Below are positions 58,355 to 64,000 of a DNA stretch of 64,000 nt, in pieces. Made by a program: the position numbers and the translations under genes. Position 1 is the stretch's first letter, and every line of letters begins with the position of its first letter. Source of the DNA: Burkholderia sp. (lineage in GTDB: Bacteria > Pseudomonadota > Gammaproteobacteria > Burkholderiales > Burkholderiaceae); NCBI GenBank assembly GCA_031253835.1, contig JAIRVP010000072.1, positions 1 to 64,000 of the forward strand, written 5' to 3'. The notes beneath the pieces are model-generated. The model did no database searches and had not been told where the DNA came from. It saw nothing but the letters and a program-made list of their open reading frames with translations.

Positions 58355-59238
58355 TCGTCACTGCGCGCGCGACGATGGTGGTCCACATACTCGACGACTG
58401 CTTGGAGCAGTCCGAATGCTGTACCGGAAGCGGACGGCAGATCCGCGCCTTTGCCGCGACCGGCATAGAGCTGGCCAACTGCCTTGATCGCGCGCTCGTT
58501 GACGGCAACCGTTTCGCGATTGGGGAGATTGGCGGTCGAATAGGTCAGCACGCGCCGCAGGAACGCTTCGGCCGCCGAGTCCGTCACCTTGCGTTCGGAT
58601 AGCGCCTTGGTGCGAACCATAAAGGCGTCCCAGGTGGCGACGGCGATGCCGAGCTGGCGCTTCACGACTGCGGCATCAAACTGAGAACGGTGCGACACCT
58701 TGATCGCGCCGGCGCTGCCCCCAAGGGCGATTTGCAACGTATTGTTGCAGACGACACGGACCGACGTGAACTGCGCCGTCGTCGCGAGCGTGCCATCACA
58801 CGCAGTTGCCAACAGGAGATAGCCGTTGACCTCATCCTTGCCTGTGAGGTTGCCGGACTGTCCCGTGCGTGCGAGCGCCCAGAGCTTGCGGCCCTCCTTC
58901 AATACACCGGCCGTCTCGAACTGGAAGCCGCCGATTTCCGTCAGATCTCGATAAAACTCCAAAATCTCTTCGGGTTGCACGACCTGATAACGCGCGGAGA
59001 CGACGGACAACGGCGTCTTGGTGTCCGACCGGTACAACACCTTCTGCTCGGGAAATGCGTGAATTGAGCCGAGATTGCGGTTGCCTGCCGCGACGAAACG
59101 CACTTCGGCTTCTTCTATCCGCCAGTCCATACCGGCGGCACGTCTCCAGACTTCGAGCGGTTGTTTCGGGGCGAGTTTGTTTCCAAGACCGTGCCAGGGT
59201 TCAGTGCCAGCGTAGGCCATCGTTTGGACGAGATGCAT
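58279..59238 (-). CDS. DUF932 (phage/plasmid-like, TIGR03299-type) protein
   Basis: A 319-residue protein typical of plasmids, phages and integrated islands; its function is not established. The N-terminus MAYAGTEPWHGLGNKL, the central YRSDTKTPLSVVSARYQVVQPEEIL and VRVVCNNTLQIAL match the family. The end YVDHHRRARSDDHRLDAAW is conserved, but the last 15 or so residues (SGAGATLSAPAICPTVE) depart from the usual W-F-G-x-G tail, so the 3' end may be altered. AGGAAG lies four bases before the ATG. It follows the zinc-ribbon gene on the same strand after 96 bases. Confidence 0.87.
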   Translation of the reverse strand: MHLVQTMAYAGTEPWHGLGNKLAPKQPLEVWRRAAGMDWRIEEAEVRFVAAGNRNLGSIHAFPEQKVLYRSDTKTPLSVVSARYQVVQPEEILEFYRDLTEIGGFQFETAGVLKEGRKLWALARTGQSGNLTGKDEVNGYLLLATACDGTLATTAQFTSVRVVCNNTLQIALGGSAGAIKVSHRSQFDAAVVKRQLGIAVATWDAFMVRTKALSERKVTDSAAEAFLRRVLTYSTANLPNRETVAVNERAIKAVGQLYAGRGKGADLPSASGTAFGLLQAVVEYVDHHRRARSDDHRLDAAWSGAGATLSAPAICPTVE

Positions 59239-59334
59239 AAAACTTCCTGTAAATGGATGCGTGCATATAGCCCGGCAGGTGCCGGACGAAAAAGAGGATC
59301 GAGGGGAGGAATGCGGGAGGGGGAGACGGGCCGT

Positions 59335-60090
59335 TCAGTTCTGCGCGACACTGAAGGCGTGGCCGCACGCGAGACAGTGGTGGTTGTCCGGCACATTGTC
59401 GTCGATTGCGGCGCCGACAGCGGAACCGGCCGCGCAGCCCGCGGCGTTGCCGACGAGGCCAGCGATCACAGCGCCAGCGAGTCCGCCGAAGACCGTGCCC
59501 GGTGGTCCTGCGATCGAGCCCACGACCGCGCCGGTCTCTGCGCCAGCGAGCGCGGCGGCCATGCCACCGGTCGCTCCGGCGACACTGCCAATTGTCGAGC
59601 CGGCCTTGCGGGCGCGGTTGCGCGTGTCGATACGTGAAGATAGACAACGCGGACAGCGGATTGCCGGATTCGGCGGCGACGGCGTGGCGGCCTTGGTCGG
59701 CGCCGGATCGGGCTTGCCCGGCTCGCCTATCAACGATTCGATCGCGTCGTGCAGGTCGTGGCGAGCTTCGGTCGCAGGGGATGCGTAGGCGGATTCTTCG
59801 CGTCGACCGAACGGAGGGTAGCTGTCGCCCGATTCGGCGCTGGCTTCTTGTGCGGCGTGGAAAACGTGATCGGGGTAAGGCGCGTACGCTTCCCATTCTT
59901 CGAATTCGTCGACATCGACGGCACGCGGGGCGGCAGCGCCGGGAGCTGGTGAGGGAGCGACGGGAGCGACGGGAGCGTGTCGGCGTGTCGGGTGGTCCTC
60001 GGTGGCGAGCCAATAGAAACCCATCGCGAACATGGCGACAAGCACGAGACCCAGCCCGATCAGCACAAAGGTAGGGGGATCAGAGATCAC
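59335..60090 (-). CDS. Membrane protein with glycine zipper inside a zinc ribbon
   Basis: A 251-residue protein. One N-terminal membrane helix (about 8-29) is followed by a Pro/Ala and acidic linker of about 110 residues. A first CPRC pair (146-149) is separated from a second CLAC pair (239-242) by a glycine-zipper hairpin (about 165-229) that could insert in membrane. The four cysteines plausibly form one zinc ribbon. Start GTG 60090 is set by AGGAG five bases before it. Function unknown; it is probably co-transcribed with the DUF932 gene. Confidence 0.8.
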   Translation of the reverse strand: MISDPPTFVLIGLGLVLVAMFAMGFYWLATEDHPTRRHAPVAPVAPSPAPGAAAPRAVDVDEFEEWEAYAPYPDHVFHAAQEASAESGDSYPPFGRREESAYASPATEARHDLHDAIESLIGEPGKPDPAPTKAATPSPPNPAIRCPRCLSSRIDTRNRARKAGSTIGSVAGATGGMAAALAGAETGAVVGSIAGPPGTVFGGLAGAVIAGLVGNAAGCAAGSAVGAAIDDNVPDNHHCLACGHAFSVAQN

Positions 60091-60497
60091 GGAAACTCCT
60101 GAGCGAAGTGCGCCGATGCGGAAATGCATCGACGGAACGGCCGTAGCTGGCCGTGTTCAGGAAAGTGATATGTGGGCGAAAATTTTTAGATTTCGAATAT
60201 GGCGAGCATTTGCAACCTCGTAATTCCATCAGGAAATTTTGAGATATAGGATGAGATACCATTCGGCCGATCGCCGTAGCCAATACCGTCGATATTTGCG
60301 ACTAACCGAATACGCTGTTTAGTCTGTGAGGTTGGAATTGCCGGTCGGCGTGCTCGTCGCGAATGCGAGTGCGGAGAGATCCCCAGGTCGTCGCTTTCCA
60401 GCAACGCTTGACACTTGTTGACGCTGGTCTATTCGATTCCGTGCGATGTTCGAGGCCCGTGAGAGCGGATCGGACGAATCGCGAGTAGACCAAGGTC
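60091..60497. other. AT-richer intergenic region upstream of the exoprotein gene
   Basis: A 407-base gap between divergent genes, clearly lower in GC than the rest (AAATTTTTAGATTTCG near 60180). It should hold promoters for both directions. No gene is convincing. Confidence 0.55.
60408..60435 (+). promoter_or_regulatory. Candidate promoter for the exoprotein gene
   Basis: A perfect TTGACA (60408-60413), 16 bases and TATTCG (60430-60435). The -10 matches only three of six bases. The start codon is 62 bases further on. Confidence 0.4.
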
Positions 60498-63400
60498 ATG
60501 AATAAAAACCATTATCGGCTGGTATTCAGCCGCGTACACGGTATGTTGGTTGCAGTGGAAGAAACCGCCAGTGCATCAGGTAACGCAGGACGGGGCGAAA
60601 TCGGTTTCGCCATTCGCTCGCCACACGCATTCGCAAGGTTCGCGCTTCGTCATGTGGCACTCGCGGTACTGGTTGTGGCCGGCGTGATGCCGATATGGGC
60701 CAATGCCCAGGTTGTTGCGGGCGGCGCGCACGCCCCGTCCGTGATCCAGACTCAGAACGGACTCCAACAAGTGAACATCAACCGCCCCGGTTCCTCGGGC
60801 GTGTCGATGAATACCTACAACCAGTTCGACGTACCCAAGCCCGGAGTTATCCTAAACAACTCCCCGATTAACGTCCAGACTCAACTGGGCGGCATTATCG
60901 GTGGCAATCCCAATTTCCAGGCCGGCGACGCGGCGCGTCTCATCGTCAACCAGGTCAACAGCAACAACCCGAGCTTTATTCGCGGCAAAGTCGAAATCGG
61001 GGGCGCAGCCGCGCAGCTCGTGATCGCGAATCAGGCCGGGTTGGTCGTGGATGGCGGCGGCTTCCTGAATACGAGCAGAGCCACGCTGACAACCGGCAAT
61101 CCGAACTTCGGGCCTGACGGGTCGCTCACGGGTTTCAACGTCAACCAGGGCTTGATTTCGGTTGTCGGCGCAGGGCTCGATACGGCCAATGTCGATCAGG
61201 TGGATTTGTTGGCCCGCGCCGTACAGATCAACGCGAAGGCTTACGCGAAGACCCTGAACGTAGTGGCGGGATCGAACCAGATCGACTACACCACCCTGAA
61301 CACCACGCCGATCGCGGGCAACGGCGCCGCGCCCACCATCGCGATCGACGTTAGCCAGCTCGGTGGCATGTACGCTAATCGGGTGTTCCTCGTTAGTTCC
61401 GAGAATGGAGTCGGTGTTGCGAACGCGGGCGACATCGCGGCACAGGCGGGTGATCTGACGCTGCAAGCGAACGGTCGTCTCGTGCTGTCGGGCCAGACCA
61501 ATGCGGCCGGCAACATGTCGCTGTCGGCCTCGGGTGGCATCCAGAACAGCGGCGTCACGTACGGCAAACAGTCGGTCACGATCAACACGGGCGCGGACCT
61601 GACCAACAGTGGTGCGTTGACCGCCCAGCAGAATTTGACCGCCAACGTCGGCAGCCTCAACTCGACGGGCACCCTTGGCGCGGGCATCAACGCCGACAGC
61701 ACGGTCGGTACGAGTGGCGATCTGAGCGTCACGGGCAGCGGCCAGTTGACCGCGACGGGGACCAACAGCGCGGCCGGCAACGCGACGTTTACCGGCAGCG
61801 GCGTCGATCTGTCGAACAGCGCGACAGCCGCCAACGGCAACCTCACGCTGACCGCGACGGCTGGCGATGTGAACCTGACCGGCTCGACCGCCAGCGCCAA
61901 GGGCACCGTGAACGCACAGGCGAGCGGCACGGTCATCAACGACCGGGGCAATCTGTCCAGCGGCGCGGGCATGACGCTCGGCGGCGGCAACCTGTCGAAC
62001 CAGGGCGGCCGTGCCAATTCGCAAGGCCCGCTGTCGGTGCAGATGGCCGGCGCCGTGTCGAACCAAAACGGCATGCTGAGTTCCCAAAGCACGGCCGACG
62101 TGCGCGGGAGTGCGATCCAGAACAATGCCGGGCTGATTCAGAGCGCGGGCAAGCAAACGATTGCTGGCGCATCGATCGACAATAGCGCGGGCCGGCTGAT
62201 TTCCCTGAACGCGGACGGTCTGTCGGTGACGGCAACCGGCGCGATCACGAATGCAGCGGGCGCGAACGTGAGCGGCGATCCCGGCGGCGTCGTTGGCGGC
62301 AAGGGCGACGTGACCGTACAGGGCAACACGGTTACGAACAGCGGCTCGATGTCGGCCGATGCGAACCTGCACGTGATCGGCCAGAGCGTCGACAACGGCA
62401 ACGGTATCCTGCACGCGGGGCAGACCGCGACAGTCGACGCCGGCAATCACTTTGCGAATGCCAACGGCCGGGTTGAGGGCCAAAGTGCCGTGTTGAACGG
62501 CACGACGCTGGACAACTCCCAAGGCACGGTTAGTGCGGCGGCGGTCTCGCTGAACGGTGCGACGCTGCTGAACCACGGCGGGACGGTCACGCAGACCGGT
62601 ACCGGCCCGATGACGGTGGCGATCACCGACACGCTCGACAACTCGAACAACGGCCTGATCCAGACGCGCAGCACGGATCTGTCGCTCACGCCCGCTACCC
62701 TGATCAACGACAACGGCGGCACGATCACGCACGTCGGCACGGGAACGCTGACGGTTGGCAACGCTTCAGGTTCGGTCAGCAACAAAGCGGGCTCAGTCGC
62801 GAGCAACGGCCGAACCGTCCTGCAAGGCAAGACGATCGACAACTCGGCCGGTTCGGCGTCCGGCCAGACGGGCCTGAGCGTCAATGCGGCCGACTCGATC
62901 ACGAATATGAGCGGCAAGCTCACATCGAACGCCAATGTCGACGTGACCGCAGGCGGTGCACTGGTCAACGACGGCGGCGAACTCGGATCGAAAACGGCCA
63001 CGACGACGATTCGTAGCGGCTCGCTGTCGAACCTCGGTGGCAAGGTCGTGTCCCCCACCCTGACGGCCACCGTCGCCGGCCTGATCGACAATAGCCAGGC
63101 CGGCGACATCGAAGGCAACCAGCTTGCGTTGACGGCCGCGAACCTGAAAAACCAGGGTGGCCGCATTTCGCAATGGCAGAGCGGGCCGACCACGCTTGCC
63201 GTCTCTGGCACGCTCGACAATTCGAACGGTGGCGTTATCCAGAGCAACAGCACGGACCTGACGCTTGCACCGGCCGTTCTGGACAACTCCAAGGGCACCA
63301 TCACGCACGGCGGGACCGGTACGCTGACGCTCACGCCCGGCAATGGCACGGGGGCCTTGCAAAATATCGGCGGCACAATCGGCACCAACGGACAGGCCAT

Positions 63401-64000
63401 CGTGAAGGCCGGCAGTCTGGACAATAGTAGCGGGGTCATCGCTGCGAAACTGGGTCTGTCGGCCACGATCGCCGGGGTGATGAACAACGCTCAGGGCCTG
63501 ATGCGCTCGAACGCCGCGCTGTCGATCGTCAGCAACGGGGCGCTATCGAACCAGCAAGGGCACATCGAGGCGGGTACGGCCGGCGACACGAGCACGCTGT
63601 CGATTCAGGCCGCGTCGATCGACAACACCGACGGCGCGGTGCACGACTTCGGCAGCGGCGCGATGAACGTGCAAGGCGGAAGCCAGATCGTGAACAGCCA
63701 TGCGGGCGGCGTCGCCGGCATGGGGCAGATGACCGGCCAGGGTGACGTGACGATCGGCGCGAGTTCGATCTCGAACACGCAGGGCGGCCAGTTGATGGGC
63801 GGATCGCTCCATGTCAAAGGCGATACGGTCGACAATTCCGGCGGGCAATTAGGCAACGTCGCGAACTCGACCGGCGACGTGGATGTCACGACGACGGGCG
63901 CGATCTCGAATGCCAACGGTTCAATCAGTTCGACGCACGACCTGACGGTGGCGGCCTCGATGCTGCTCGGCGGCGGTGCATACAGCGCGGCGCACGACGC
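60498..64000 (+). CDS. Two-partner-secretion exoprotein, FhaB/CdiA/BcpA-like (3' end outside window)
   Basis: At least 1167 codons, open to the window end. Residues 1-22 (MNKNHYRLVFSRVHGMLVAV) form an ESPR extended signal, followed by a hydrophobic signal core (about 48-65) and a cleavage site near ANA-QV (70). The TPS domain (about 76-265) has IVNQVNSNNPSFIRGKVEIG and VIANQAGLVVDGGGFLNTSR, needed for export through a TpsB pore. After that come beta-helix repeats of filamentous-haemagglutinin type, rich in Asn, Gly, Ser and Thr (LDNSNGGVIQS, IDNSAGRL). AAGG lies only two bases before the ATG, but the ESPR supports this start. No tpsB lies upstream, fitting the Burkholderia bcpA-first CDI order. 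The toxin tip cannot be seen, so an adhesin role is not excluded. Confidence 0.93.
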   Translation, partial: MNKNHYRLVFSRVHGMLVAVEETASASGNAGRGEIGFAIRSPHAFARFALRHVALAVLVVAGVMPIWANAQVVAGGAHAPSVIQTQNGLQQVNINRPGSSGVSMNTYNQFDVPKPGVILNNSPINVQTQLGGIIGGNPNFQAGDAARLIVNQVNSNNPSFIRGKVEIGGAAAQLVIANQAGLVVDGGGFLNTSRATLTTGNPNFGPDGSLTGFNVNQGLISVVGAGLDTANVDQVDLLARAVQINAKAYAKTLNVVAGSNQIDYTTLNTTPIAGNGAAPTIAIDVSQLGGMYANRVFLVSSENGVGVANAGDIAAQAGDLTLQANGRLVLSGQTNAAGNMSLSASGGIQNSGVTYGKQSVTINTGADLTNSGALTAQQNLTANVGSLNSTGTLGAGINADSTVGTSGDLSVTGSGQLTATGTNSAAGNATFTGSGVDLSNSATAANGNLTLTATAGDVNLTGSTASAKGTVNAQASGTVINDRGNLSSGAGMTLGGGNLSNQGGRANSQGPLSVQMAGAVSNQNGMLSSQSTADVRGSAIQNNAGLIQSAGKQTIAGASIDNSAGRLISLNADGLSVTATGAITNAAGANVSGDPGGVVGGKGDVTVQGNTVTNSGSMSADANLHVIGQSVDNGNGILHAGQTATVDAGNHFANANGRVEGQSAVLNGTTLDNSQGTVSAAAVSLNGATLLNHGGTVTQTGTGPMTVAITDTLDNSNNGLIQTRSTDLSLTPATLINDNGGTITHVGTGTLTVGNASGSVSNKAGSVASNGRTVLQGKTIDNSAGSASGQTGLSVNAADSITNMSGKLTSNANVDVTAGGALVNDGGELGSKTATTTIRSGSLSNLGGKVVSPTLTATVAGLIDNSQAGDIEGNQLALTAANLKNQGGRISQWQSGPTTLAVSGTLDNSNGGVIQSNSTDLTLAPAVLDNSKGTITHGGTGTLTLTPGNGTGALQNIGGTIGTNGQAIVKAGSLDNSSGVIAAKLGLSATIAGVMNNAQGLMRSNAALSIVSNGALSNQQGHIEAGTAGDTSTLSIQAASIDNTDGAVHDFGSGAMNVQGGSQIVNSHAGGVAGMGQMTGQGDVTIGASSISNTQGGQLMGGSLHVKGDTVDNSGGQLGNVANSTGDVDVTTTGAISNANGSISSTHDLTVAASMLLGGGAYSAAHD
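62631..63440 (+). repeat. Long internal repeat in the exoprotein shaft
   Basis: The segment starting TLDNSNNGLIQTRSTDLSL (from 62631, residue 712) recurs as TLDNSNGGVIQSNSTDLTL (from 63210, residue 905), 579 bases or 193 codons apart in frame. Matching continues through GTITH.GTGTLT. Typical of the haemagglutinin beta-helix. Confidence 0.75.

Noticed and set aside
60852..62732. 626-codon open frame on the minus strand
   Set aside because: Antisense to the exoprotein, which has ESPR and TPS domains. The minus frame is Arg/Val-rich with no recognisable domain.
57150..64000. Direct repeat of the tRNA-Ser 3' end as an attachment site
   Set aside because: No second copy of the T-arm/acceptor sequence was found in the window. 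It may lie further right.

Overview
The window is a GC-rich (mid-60s percent, estimated by eye) betaproteobacterial chromosome segment. Gene content, codon use (GCG, TCG, ACG, CTC/CTG) and gene orders such as iscS-iscU-iscA-hscB-hscA-fdx-iscX, pyrG-kdsA-eno-ftsB and lysS-prfB-recJ point to Burkholderia, most like the B. cepacia complex, on the main housekeeping chromosome. The assignment rests on remembered family and synteny patterns, not on a search.

Layout. 1-5192 is an iron-sulfur cluster assembly operon entered inside iscS and ending at iscX. 5339-12067 (minus) holds a glycine-zipper membrane protein and the series rpfE-like, recJ, prfB, lysS; prfB carries the classic programmed +1 frameshift. 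12230-18569 (plus) has lolC-lolD, a TatD nuclease, comEC and an alpha/beta hydrolase. 18728-23135 is pyrG-kdsA-eno-ftsB. 23218-25209 (minus) has a small aromatic-tailed lipoprotein, hslO and a gamma-carbonic-anhydrase-like protein. 25353-34377 (plus) is a dense run: DUF455 ferritin-like protein, hydrolase, PHP phosphoesterase, YciO-like protein, M50 protease, trpS, methyltransferase, dapA, bamC and an MBL-fold protein. 34492-40672 has an alanine-rich lipoprotein, a JmjC/cupin oxygenase, slyD, a secreted phosphoesterase and mutS. 40673-42540 is a looser patch with an EthD-like gene between two imperfect direct repeats and an ICMT-like membrane methyltransferase. 42667-57039 returns to core genes: FAD dehydrogenase, suhB, trmJ, cysE, lpxH, two cyclophilins, a TPR protein, cysS, a DNA glycosylase, accA, tilS and lysC.

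A tRNA-Ser(GCT) at 57150-57243 marks the switch to accessory DNA. Beyond it are an unrecognised open frame, a DUF932 (phage/plasmid-like) protein, a membrane protein whose zinc ribbon is split by a glycine zipper, and, from 60498 to the window end without a stop, the first 1167 codons of a two-partner-secretion exoprotein (ESPR signal, TPS domain, filamentous-haemagglutinin repeats). No tpsB/cdiB gene lies upstream, so the locus fits the Burkholderia bcpA-I-O-B order of contact-dependent inhibition systems. The toxin tip, immunity and transporter genes would lie beyond the window, so the CDI identity is an inference.

Functional links: the Isc genes build Fe-S clusters; lolCD, lpxH, kdsA and bamC serve outer-membrane biogenesis; dapA and lysC serve lysine/diaminopimelate synthesis; cysE and cysS serve cysteine supply and charging; lysS, trpS, cysS, tilS, trmJ and prfB serve translation.
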